Below, piece after piece: positions 1 to 4,986 of a DNA stretch of 5,704 bases. The notes under the pieces were generated by a model that saw only the letters and a program-made list of their open reading frames with translations, did not search any database and was not told the DNA's origin. The DNA comes from Methanobacteriota archaeon (GTDB taxonomy: Archaea > Halobacteriota > Halobacteria > Halobacteriales > Halalkalicoccaceae). The first letter of the stretch is position 1; each line of letters starts with the position of its first letter. The DNA is taken from the NCBI GenBank assembly GCA_022561895.1, contig JADFQH010000162.1, forward strand, positions 1-5,704, given 5' to 3'. A program made the position numbers and the translations under genes.

Positions 1-183
1 CGAAAAGAGCGTGACGACGAGGCAGTCGAGGACGCGCTCTCGGGACTACAGGACGCCGCCGGGGGCGAGGAGAACGTTATGCCGTACATCCTCTCGGCGG
101 TGAAAGCCGAGGCGACGACCGGCGAAATCTGTGACGTGCTTCGAGAGAGATTCGGCGAATACCACCCCGGCACTGCGCTGTAG
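1..183 (+). CDS. mcmA: Methylmalonyl-CoA mutase large subunit, C-terminal end (5' part outside window)
   Basis: The window opens inside this gene, in frame 1; 60 codons and a TAG stop are visible. The visible end contains MPYILSAVKAEATTGEICDV followed by LRERFGEY. This closely resembles the C-terminus of the catalytic (N-terminal, TIM-barrel) chain of methylmalonyl-CoA mutase, whose members end in a 'YAT.GEICDVLR..FGEY' helix. The enzyme interconverts methylmalonyl-CoA and succinyl-CoA with adenosylcobalamin. In haloarchaea the B12-binding domain is usually a separate gene, and a stop soon after FGEY agrees with such a split subunit. The role would be propionyl-CoA and methylaspartate-cycle metabolism in the cytoplasm. 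The active site lies outside the window, so the call rests on the tail only. The next gene follows on the same strand. Confidence 0.8.
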   Translation, partial: RKERDDEAVEDALSGLQDAAGGEENVMPYILSAVKAEATTGEICDVLRERFGEYHPGTAL

Positions 184-276
184 CCGACGGTTTGAGTGTA
201 GCGGTGTATGAATAGTTTCAACGACTACCATAGCCGCATTCCCAACGCCTATCCTTCGCCGGATCTCATCTCGGTT

Positions 277-1095
277 ATGGACCTGCCTACCAGTGACGAC
301 GTTTCGAGTGTGAACGGCATGCCGATGCTCGGTCTCGGAACGTGGGAGAACGAAGACGAGTGTGCAAAGAGCGTCCGGGCGGCCCTCGATATGGGCTACC
401 GGCATATCGACACCGCACAGGCCTACGGCAACGAGACAGCAGTGGGTGAAGGGATCGAAAACGCCGACGTTTCCCGCGAGGGCGTGTTTCTCGCGACCAA
501 GGTCTGGGCCGACAATCTCGCGTACAACGACGTGATCGAGAGCACCCGCGAGAGTCTCGACAAACTCGACACCGACTACGTCGATCTCCTGTACGTCCAC
601 TGGCCCGCCCGCGCGTACGATCCCGAAGGGACGTTCGACGCGCTCTCGGAACTCGTATCCGAGGGCGCTGTCGAAAACATCGGCGTTTCGAACTTCGAAC
701 CCGAGCAGCTCGATGAAGCTCGCGACGTGAGCGATGAGCCGATCTTCGCGAATCAGGTCGAGTGTCACCCACTGCTCCCCCAGGAGTCCCTGCGGGCCTA
801 CGGGGACGAACACGGGATCCCGCTGGTTGCGTACTCGCCGCTCGCGCGCGGTGGAGTGTTCGACGTACCCGAACTGGGAGAGATCGCAGAAAAGCACGAA
901 GCAAGCGAAGCACAGGTCAGCCTCGCGTGGCTCCGCGAGAAAGGTATCACAGCGATTCCGAAAGCAACGGGAGAAGAACACATTCGAGATAACTGGCGGT
1001 CCCTACAGCTCTCGCTCGACGCCGAAGACGTGGAAGTGATCGACGGAATCAGGACGGAAAACCGGGCGGTCGATCCGAGCTTCGCCCCATGGTGA
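277..1095 (+). CDS. Aldo/keto reductase
   Basis: A 272-residue NAD(P)H-dependent oxidoreductase of the aldo/keto reductase superfamily, a (beta/alpha)8 barrel, the usual length for the short prokaryotic 2,5-diketogluconate-reductase-like group. The catalytic tetrad is visible in order: Asp45 and Tyr50 (HIDTAQAYGNE), Lys75 (FLATKVW) and His108 (LLYVHWP). Later signatures are GVSNFEPEQL, NQVECHPLL, VAYSPLARG and the cofactor-phosphate loop AIPKATGEEHIRDN. The end VDPSFAPW is typical of haloarchaeal members. The frame is open upstream to an ATG at 208, but the family begins close to the GLGTWEN strand and the 23 extra residues show no AKR feature. I therefore prefer the ATG at 277, with moderate certainty and no clear promoter at the expected distance. 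The substrate cannot be read from sequence. The gene stands alone, with a T-rich stretch directly after the stop. Confidence 0.93.
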   Translation: MDLPTSDDVSSVNGMPMLGLGTWENEDECAKSVRAALDMGYRHIDTAQAYGNETAVGEGIENADVSREGVFLATKVWADNLAYNDVIESTRESLDKLDTDYVDLLYVHWPARAYDPEGTFDALSELVSEGAVENIGVSNFEPEQLDEARDVSDEPIFANQVECHPLLPQESLRAYGDEHGIPLVAYSPLARGGVFDVPELGEIAEKHEASEAQVSLAWLREKGITAIPKATGEEHIRDNWRSLQLSLDAEDVEVIDGIRTENRAVDPSFAPW

Positions 1096-1106
1096 GTTTT
1101 ATTTTA
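1096..1106 (+). terminator. T-rich tract after the aldo/keto reductase gene
   Basis: GTTTTATTTTA begins at the first base after the TGA stop. Archaeal RNA polymerase can terminate on U-tracts without a hairpin, and a new promoter begins a few bases later. This makes a transcript end here plausible but unproven. Confidence 0.4.
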
Positions 1107-1108
1107 TC

Positions 1109-1122
1109 GAAAAGCTAAAGTA
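1109..1122 (+). promoter_or_regulatory. BRE/TATA promoter for the five-helix membrane protein gene
   Basis: CGAAAAGCTAAAGT combines a purine-rich BRE-like CGAAA with a TATA-like CTAAAG. Its centre is about 26 bp before the ATG at 1144, the spacing expected when transcription starts at or next to the start codon (leaderless mRNA, common in haloarchaea). It also supports that start codon. Confidence 0.55.
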
Positions 1123-1143
1123 ATTTGATGTTAATTTGGCTGC

Positions 1144-1884
1144 ATGGCAGTGCAGTCACACCGGTCAGGAACCGTTGGAGCGATCCGCCTCGATCTGCGG
1201 CGGTTACACGAGAGTTGGATGGAGCTGTTCTTTCCACGCCAGCGCGACAGCGCACACTCCGTGCTCGGAAAGTGGCAACCGAGTACGACCGGCGGGCGGG
1301 TCGCTTATGGGGGCTGGGCGGGCGTTGGCGCGCTCATCGTCACGCTGTTGTATCCGCTCGTCGTGGTCGGGTTCGCGCTTCGATTTTACACCCGTCGGAT
1401 CGACCGGGCGGCGGCGAGTCTCGGCGTTCTCGGCGTGGTTTCGCTCTCGACACTCGTTTGGGGTGGGCTGACGGTGGTTGCACACTTTCAGTTCTCCCAG
1501 CGAGGGTTCGTCGCGGTCGCGGCGGCGGCGGTCGTCGCGACGGCTGCGGCGGCCGCCGCGGTCGTCTTCTCGCGCGTCGGTGGGCGGGCAACGACGGTCC
1601 TTCTCGCCTACCCGTCGGCGATGACGGCGATCTTCCTTCCCCCGGTCGTCGCTGCGCTGTTCTCCGTCACACTTGGATCGATGATCTTTCCGGGGAGTAC
1701 GGATCTCGCGATTCAGCTGCTCGACGGACCGCTTGCGGTCGTCGGGGTAAGCGAGTTCCTCCGGGATAACTACACGCTCGAAGGCGTGGCGTACGTGGCG
1801 ATGTGGTTTGCGATCGCGGTTCCGTTGGGATGGCTGCTCGGCTGTGTGGTCAGCCTCGCGAATCTCGTCCGACCATCGCGCTGA
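1144..1884 (+). CDS. Haloarchaeal multi-pass membrane protein of unknown function
   Basis: A 246-residue protein. The soluble N-terminus (residues 1-52) includes RLHESWMELFFPRQRDS and HSVLGKWQPSTTGG. About five hydrophobic segments follow, near residues 57-80, 90-113, 121-142, 150-180 and 216-242, and the protein ends in LANLVRPSR. Segments 3 and 4 are rich in Ala and Val, and the DNA encoding residues 125-140 is a GC-rich GCG/GCC run. No enzyme or transporter motif is visible. From memory, proteins with the same 'ESWMEL.FPRQ' opening and 'VPLGW.LG..V.LAN' ending recur in haloarchaea as conserved hypotheticals. It probably sits in the cytoplasmic membrane. The start is supported by the promoter 26 bp upstream. 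It is not obviously in an operon, because the next gene has its own promoter. Confidence 0.8.
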   Translation: MAVQSHRSGTVGAIRLDLRRLHESWMELFFPRQRDSAHSVLGKWQPSTTGGRVAYGGWAGVGALIVTLLYPLVVVGFALRFYTRRIDRAAASLGVLGVVSLSTLVWGGLTVVAHFQFSQRGFVAVAAAAVVATAAAAAAVVFSRVGGRATTVLLAYPSAMTAIFLPPVVAALFSVTLGSMIFPGSTDLAIQLLDGPLAVVGVSEFLRDNYTLEGVAYVAMWFAIAVPLGWLLGCVVSLANLVRPSR

Positions 1885-1888
1885 ACAT

Positions 1889-1900
1889 GAAATCTAAACG
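1889..1900 (+). promoter_or_regulatory. BRE/TATA promoter for the zinc-ribbon microprotein gene
   Basis: GAAATCTAAACG lies just after the TGA of the preceding gene. The TATA-like centre is about 28 bp before the ATG at 1925, again the geometry of a leaderless transcript. Confidence 0.5.
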
Positions 1901-1924
1901 GTTATTGTCCCGGAGAATAGAAAT

Positions 1925-2083
1925 ATGACACTCATGCTGTTCATCGACACCGTGCGGTCGTACCTCAGCGAGACGGAGCCGATCGTCTCCGAGTGTCGCC
2001 ACTGCGGGACGACGGTCGAATCAGGGACAGAAGAGTGTCCCGAGTGTGGCCAAGCGGAGATCGCGCGCTATCATATCGCGTAG
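1925..2083 (+). CDS. Zinc-ribbon microprotein, 52 residues
   Basis: A very small protein starting MTLMLFIDTVRSYL. A single zinc-ribbon knuckle pair follows: Cys24 and Cys27 (ECRHCGTTV) with Cys38 and Cys41 (ECPECGQAE), two CxxC motifs ten residues apart, suited to binding one zinc ion. It ends IARYHIA. Haloarchaea encode many such zinc-finger proteins under 100 residues; some affect gene regulation or cell state, but this one cannot be assigned. The reading is supported by the two CxxC motifs, the promoter at leaderless spacing, and GC-rich codon use like its neighbours. The amphipathic N-terminal 20 residues could be a partner-binding helix (inference). It stands alone between two membrane-protein genes. 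Confidence 0.82.
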   Translation: MTLMLFIDTVRSYLSETEPIVSECRHCGTTVESGTEECPECGQAEIARYHIA

Positions 2084-2217
2084 TTCGGCGTTCTTGCGGG
2101 TAACCTCAGTGTCGTCGTGTATCGCTTGTGTCGGTTAGTGGCCGCTCTTTACGGGACACTGCGAGCACTCCGATCGTCGACCGACAGCCTCATTCTCGCT
2201 CGAACGAAGAGTCGTGT
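2084..2217. other. Intergenic stretch before the small membrane protein gene
   Basis: This 134-bp stretch holds no gene that I can support. TTTACG near 2147-2152 is the nearest TATA-like sequence, but it lies about 68 bp before the ATG at 2218. If used, it would give a transcript with a leader of about 40 nt. Confidence 0.3.
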
Positions 2218-2406
2218 ATGGAGTTCGATCTCCCAAAGACGGCCGCGGTGTTCGTCGCGCTGATCGCCCTCGGTGTCGTCGGGACGATGCCGATGATGGG
2301 GACTGGAACCGTCCTCATGATGGTGTTGCCCTCGATGGTGATCTTCGGCCTCCTCGTGCTCGCCATCGGCGTCAAACACGGCGAGTATCGCTCAACATAC
2401 CGATAA
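2218..2406 (+). CDS. Small two-helix membrane protein (DUF7333-like)
   Basis: A 62-residue protein, MEFDLPKTAAVFVALIALGV at the start, with two hydrophobic helices near residues 8-26 and 29-50. A Gly/Met-rich turn (GTMPMMGTGT) joins them, and the tail GVKHGEYRSTYR is polar and basic. The pattern 'MEFD.P.TAAV' to 'GVKHGEYR' is one I associate with a conserved haloarchaeal small membrane family (recalled as DUF7333; unverified). The frame is open upstream to a GTG at 2128, but that 30-residue extension is polar and spoils the conserved MEFD start, so I chose 2218. The function is unknown. The stop lies 24 bp from the end of the oppositely oriented gene-end remnant at 2431, so this gene and the original CysD-like gene once met tail to tail. 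Confidence 0.75.
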   Translation: MEFDLPKTAAVFVALIALGVVGTMPMMGTGTVLMMVLPSMVIFGLLVLAIGVKHGEYRSTYR

Positions 2407-2430
2407 CGACGGAGTTGATCTACGACCGCC

Positions 2431-2495
2431 CTACATATAACCGAGATCGCGCAGCCGCCCCATCAGATCCTCCTTATCCTGCGCCGACCCGCCCG
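2431..2495 (-). pseudogene. Orphan 3' end of a CysD-like gene (displaced or remnant)
   Basis: Read on the - strand, this stretch encodes AQDKEDLMGRLRDLGYM and a TAG stop, identical in protein to the last 17 residues of the complete gene at 3992-4945. Upstream of that the similarity stops: one base is missing near 2485 relative to the intact copy, and the open frame runs on into unrelated AT-rich DNA. No PP-loop or other part of the gene is present. The DNA differences within the 17 codons (for example at 2455, 2476 and 2479) are silent. It is either the original 3' end displaced by an insertion or the last trace of a third paralog. I favour the former because it borders the AT-rich island. 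Confidence 0.75.
2434..2495 (-). repeat. Direct repeat copy 1 (possible attachment site)
   Basis: It matches 3995-4057 in the same orientation. The first 21 bases (2434-2454) are identical, and the first 45 contain only two mismatches. Weaker similarity follows, with one single-base gap, ending in the shared GACCCGCCCG. Similarity stops sharply at about 2495. Such a gene-end repeat on both sides of an AT-rich insert is what site-specific integration at a gene 3' end leaves behind. Confidence 0.75.
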
Positions 2496-2567
2496 GTGGT
2501 GATATTTCCCTGTGTGCATTCCCGCTATCTCGCGCTACGTGGGTACTTCTGTTGGCCCGAATACAAC

Positions 2568-2948
2568 TCATATTTTCATCGCTAGGACAATAATAACGAA
2601 CAGTATTAGTGAGCAAGACAAACCGAATACCACTGCTGGCAAGACCGGCTCTATATTTAGAGTCAAGAAGAGAAAGAACAGCATAACAGACAGTACTAGG
2701 ACTAAGGCAATAATCTTGACCCGCTCTGTGTTGCTTGGGCCTTGAGGTTCACGGATCGACCTTCTATAATCCAGCATACCTACAATCGATCCGATCGCAA
2801 ACCCGATAGCTATTGGCCAAAGACTGCCTCTGACAACACCGAGACCATCACCTCCCGTTTGGATATAGACCCACGAAAATCCGAGACCAGCTACTACGAG
2901 ATGAGATAACAATACATTCTTCGAAGATCTATATCGGCTCTCTTGCAT
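2568..2948 (-). CDS. Four-helix membrane protein, candidate immunity protein
   Basis: A 126-residue integral membrane protein with no recognisable enzymatic motif. Hydrophobic segments lie near residues 13-30 (HLVVAGLGFSWVYI), 39-58 (RGSLWPIAIGFAIGSIVGML), 78-97 (LVLVLSVMLFFLFL) and 102-124 (PAVVFGLSCSLILFVIIVLA). The middle loop, residues 59-77, is charged (DYRRSIREPQGPSNTERVK). The ATG overlaps the end of the upstream precursor gene by 20 bp, so the two are surely co-transcribed and probably translationally coupled. Small multi-pass membrane proteins next to cysteine-rich peptide precursors are a common form of producer self-protection, and Makarova and colleagues described this arrangement for archaeal peptide toxins. 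Immunity is therefore my inference from context; export or processing is an alternative. Codon use is as AT-rich as the rest of the island. Confidence 0.7.
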   Translation of the reverse strand: MQESRYRSSKNVLLSHLVVAGLGFSWVYIQTGGDGLGVVRGSLWPIAIGFAIGSIVGMLDYRRSIREPQGPSNTERVKIIALVLVLSVMLFFLFLTLNIEPVLPAVVFGLSCSLILFVIIVLAMKI

Positions 2949-3735
2949 AGATTACATATAGGTTGCGGTTAGTTATGCCTCGATACGGTGGCTGTATGTC
3001 CCACCCATCACCACACACATTTATCACTTGAGTGTCAGTATCCGTGCACATAGAGCACCCCACGTCCCTGTGTGCTTGAAGTAATGAGTTGCCGATATCA
3101 GCTACGCATAGTGCAGCCGCAGCATATCTAATTGCTGGAATCACCGCACCGACGCATGCACCATATGTTATCAAGGTATCCGCTACGCATGTCCATTCAA
3201 CATCGGAACAGACCCTGCTCAAATAGAGACATTCACCACCACCACCGCCGCCACCTGGGTCTAAATTGTTGTTATTGTTGGTTGTAAGCTCGCTCGAATC
3301 TGTTTGCAATTCTTCTTTTTCTATTTTTATCGAACCTCGTTCTGGATAGTAGTATTTCTCGATCCTCTCGTCGGTATCAATATGTCCTATGGACGCACGA
3401 TGATCCACTTTGCTACTGTTTGTCCAGCTAAAAGCGGCGGATTCCGCAAATACGTTTGAATCAATATCCGCAATCAGACTATATTCGTTGGTGTCTACCT
3501 TGTAGACGTTGTATCTATATAGATCATCTAATTCTATGCCGAACTTACTAAGAAGCGCTCTAGAGTCTCCGTGGTTGAATGCTCTTTGTGAGATCTTGTT
3601 GGCATCATTACCCTTGAGCTTCACCACATCCGTGGAACTGTTTTTCGCTGAAACAGCCTGTGGTATGGTAATAGTTGCTGCACCTGATCCACCTATAGAT
3701 TGTAGGATTCTACACCTTGTTATATCCCTATTCAT
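2929..3735 (-). CDS. Exported cysteine-rich peptide precursor, candidate microhalocin
   Basis: A 268-residue protein from the ATG at 3735. Residues 1-30 (MNRDITRCRILQSIGGSGAA, then TITIPQAVSA) resemble a haloarchaeal Tat signal with a possible cut after Ala30, but the second arginine of the pair is Cys8. Residues 31-150 form a polar pro-region. Residues 153-157 are five Asn and 161-167 seven Gly, a linker. The C-terminal domain has eight cysteines (169, 176, 183, 194, 210, 227, 230, 241) around the hydrophobic core GACVGAVIPAIRYAAAALC. Signal, pro-region and Cys-rich hydrophobic C-terminal peptide is the plan of halocin C8 precursors, although the cysteine spacing is not the same and homology is unproven. 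An upstream GTG at 3765 would extend the frame by 10 codons, but it lies against the TATA box, so 3735 is preferred. The overlapping downstream membrane protein would be the immunity partner. Confidence 0.6.
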   Translation of the reverse strand: MNRDITRCRILQSIGGSGAATITIPQAVSAKNSSTDVVKLKGNDANKISQRAFNHGDSRALLSKFGIELDDLYRYNVYKVDTNEYSLIADIDSNVFAESAAFSWTNSSKVDHRASIGHIDTDERIEKYYYPERGSIKIEKEELQTDSSELTTNNNNNLDPGGGGGGGECLYLSRVCSDVEWTCVADTLITYGACVGAVIPAIRYAAAALCVADIGNSLLQAHRDVGCSMCTDTDTQVINVCGDGWDIQPPYRGITNRNLYVIYAREPI

Positions 3736-3763
3736 TACTATACTTAGACATACAACGGTTCCC

Positions 3764-3780
3764 ACTTATAACCTTCTCTT
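3764..3780 (-). promoter_or_regulatory. Promoter for the cysteine-rich precursor operon
   Basis: On the - strand the sequence reads AAGAGAAGGTTATAAGT: a purine-rich BRE-like stretch and a good TATA box (TTATAAG). Its centre is about 33 bp before the ATG at 3735, predicting transcription start about six bases before the ATG. This decides the start codon against the GTG at 3765 and suggests a two-gene transcript with the membrane protein. Confidence 0.6.
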
Positions 3781-3932
3781 TTGCTAATCTGTATCCACAT
3801 CACAACATTATCAGACTGGCACACAGATATATGAGTGCTGTTTCGATGAGCGCCTCCTCAGTGGACGTTTGTCCGTCAGACACTTACTTTAGCGTATATA
3901 TGATAGCACCTGAATTGTTAATATATAAGTTG

Positions 3933-3949
3933 AATAGTAACAAACTATT
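3933..3949. repeat. Short perfect inverted repeat
   Basis: AATAGT, five bases, then ACTATT: a 6-bp perfect dyad in the AT-rich non-coding part of the island, close to TTAATATATAAG. It could be an operator or chance in AT-rich DNA. Confidence 0.25.
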
Positions 3950-3975
3950 GGTATAGCATAACATACGCAAATCTC

Positions 3976-3983
3976 GAAAAATA
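3976..3983 (-). terminator. T-run after the intact CysD-like gene
   Basis: On the - strand TATTTTTC begins about nine bases after the TGA stop at 3992-3994. A five-T run is a modest archaeal-type termination signal. It belongs to the island side of the junction, so the island would also have supplied the gene's new terminator. Confidence 0.3.
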
Positions 3984-3991
3984 CAGTTACC

Positions 3992-4945
3992 TCACATATA
4001 ACCGAGATCGCGCAGTCGCCCCATCAGATCCTCCTTGTCTTGGGCGCGACCCGCCCGTTCAGTTGTTCCGTCGAGATCTTGGAGCCACGCCGGCTTCTCC
4101 TCGCTCTTTTCCGACCCCTGCTTGCTACCGAGCGAACGAAACCCCTCGAAGTATTTTGGTAAGACGGGCAGGTCCTTAGGCTCCACTCCCGGCGGAAGGT
4201 CAGCATCGTTCTGTGGGACGACTCCTACGGGATAGCCCTCGACTGCGTCGGGCACCACATGATTCCACATCGCATCCCAGACGGCGCGCTCGTCGAACTG
4301 AAGGATCGAATGAACGCGGTCGTGCGGTGGGTATTTTTTGGAATCGTGACGCGGGCTGAAGAAGGTCTCATCGGCGCGCGCCTCCTGTTCGTCCCAGCGC
4401 ACGCCCGAGAAGATCCCGTCGAACCCCTCCTCGCGGATGATTTCGTTGAGCGCCACTGTCTTGAGTAGGTGGTTGCCCTCGTAACTATCCGCGCTGAACT
4501 GGAAGCTCTCGCCTTCGTATCCGAGGCGGTCTCTGAGTTCGTACCGGGTTTCCTCGCTCAACACCTCGATCGGGATCTCATCGCCCGGTTCGGCTCCGAG
4601 ACGCGCGAACTCCTCGTTTCTAGCGTACTTGAGATCGAGATCCCACTCGTCGACCCAGTGCTCGACGAACGCAAGCACGTCGGGAAAGTGTTCGAAATGA
4701 TCGATGAACACGACGGGCGGGAGGTCGAGATCGAACTCGCGGGCGACCTCACGGACGAAATACAGAACCAGCGTCGAGTCCTTCCCGCCGGTCCACATCA
4801 CCGCTGGCTTTTCGTACTGCTTCAAAGCGATATGTGAGATCTCGATCGCTTTTCTGATCTTCGCGTCGAGCGTCGGGTAGTCGTTCGGGGTCTCGCCCTT
4901 TCCGTCAGTATAGTCGATATCGAGGTACGCTGGAAACGCGGCCAT
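3992..4945 (-). CDS. CysD-like PP-loop protein (PAPS reductase / ATP sulfurylase small-subunit family)
   Basis: A 317-residue cytoplasmic protein of the adenine-nucleotide alpha-hydrolase fold. The PP-loop is at residues 52-58 (WTGGKDSTL, the SGGKDS motif that binds ATP pyrophosphate). A second conserved block is SGVRWDEQEARADETFFSPR (180-199), matching the 'GARRDEE..RA.ER.FSFR' region of CysD. The block FRSLGS (269-274) and the tail TTERAGRAQDKEDLMGRLRD (294-313) with LGYM match CysD's 'LRTLGC' and 'TSERQGR..D......K..GYF' ending. It contains no cysteine at all, so it cannot do classical PAPS reduction, which needs a C-terminal Cys. ATP activation (adenylylation) is more likely, but no CysN partner is in view. 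The end of the gene is repeated at 2434-2495, beyond an AT-rich island. A paralog lies upstream at 5357-5704. Confidence 0.85.
   Translation of the reverse strand: MAAFPAYLDIDYTDGKGETPNDYPTLDAKIRKAIEISHIALKQYEKPAVMWTGGKDSTLVLYFVREVAREFDLDLPPVVFIDHFEHFPDVLAFVEHWVDEWDLDLKYARNEEFARLGAEPGDEIPIEVLSEETRYELRDRLGYEGESFQFSADSYEGNHLLKTVALNEIIREEGFDGIFSGVRWDEQEARADETFFSPRHDSKKYPPHDRVHSILQFDERAVWDAMWNHVVPDAVEGYPVGVVPQNDADLPPGVEPKDLPVLPKYFEGFRSLGSKQGSEKSEEKPAWLQDLDGTTERAGRAQDKEDLMGRLRDLGYM
3995..4057 (-). repeat. Direct repeat copy 2 (possible attachment site, inside intact gene)
   Basis: This is the partner of 2434-2495 and forms the last codons of the intact CysD-like gene. The related paralog end at 5360-5422 is a more distant third copy (ATGTAGCC instead of ATATAACC, and Ala instead of Gly before RLRDLGYM), so copies 1 and 2 are each other's closest match. 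Confidence 0.75.
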
Positions 4946-4972
4946 TGATCCCCTAGTAGGGTACCGGGTAGT

Positions 4973-4980
4973 AATTTATG
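4973..4980 (-). promoter_or_regulatory. TATA-like box for the intact CysD-like gene
   Basis: CATAAATT on the - strand is centred about 31 bp before the ATG at 4945. This predicts transcription beginning within about four bases of the start codon and supports that start. It also means the gene is expressed independently of the small membrane-protein gene upstream. Confidence 0.5.
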
Positions 4981-4986
4981 GTGGTG

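Larger units (their letters stand above)
3781..3991. other. AT-rich non-coding part of the island
   Basis: No gene is supported here. A + strand open frame across 3717-3956 has low-complexity content and no start signal, and it overlaps the precursor promoter. The stretch holds several TATA-like runs (GTATATATG near 3894-3902 and TTAATATATAAG near 3918-3929) and a short hairpin. It could be the control region of the island or the remains of lost genes. Confidence 0.5.
2434..4057. mobile_element. Candidate AT-rich integrated island in the 3' end of a CysD-like gene
   Basis: The segment between the two repeat copies is clearly poorer in GC than the rest (a hand count of 3301-3360 gives 19 of 60 G/C, against 35 of 60 in 541-600). 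It uses ATA, AGA and AGG codons that the neighbours avoid. It carries a secreted cysteine-rich precursor gene, an overlapping membrane-protein gene, and about 225 bp of very AT-rich non-coding DNA next to the intact gene end. No integrase, transposase, terminal inverted repeat or origin is visible, so it could be a decayed element, one mobilised by an integrase elsewhere, or a segment gained by recombination between gene ends. The repeat geometry is seen; integration is inferred. Confidence 0.5.

Noticed and set aside
46..981. Long - strand open frame of 311 codons
   Set aside because: It lies antisense to the aldo/keto reductase, which has a complete catalytic tetrad. Long antisense frames are common in GC-rich haloarchaeal DNA, and this one shows no family motif.
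1340..1591. - strand Arg/Pro-rich frame of 83 codons
   Set aside because: It is the shadow of the Ala/Val-rich helices of the membrane protein on the + strand; low-complexity content.
2431..2616. - strand frame ending in the CysD-like tail, as a real small gene
   Set aside because: It joins unrelated AT-rich sequence to the 17-codon gene end and overlaps the 3' end of the membrane-protein gene on the same strand; it is a chance chimera at the junction.
3235..3255. ACC/GCC trinucleotide run as a CRISPR-like or satellite repeat
   Set aside because: It is simply the codons of the seven-glycine linker on the - strand; no spacers or longer units are present. No CRISPR array, tRNA or rRNA was seen anywhere in the window.
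3736..3765. GTG at 3765 as the start of the cysteine-rich precursor
   Set aside because: It touches the TATA box and would precede the predicted transcription start; the ATG at 3735 gives a proper signal-like N-terminus.
3717..3956. + strand open frame in the AT-rich spacer
   Set aside because: It overlaps the precursor promoter and signal region, has no promoter or recognisable domain, and its composition looks like random AT-rich translation.
4469..4837. + strand open frame of 122 codons (and the smaller one at 4259-4468)
   Set aside because: Antisense to the PP-loop half of the CysD-like gene; no independent motif or promoter.
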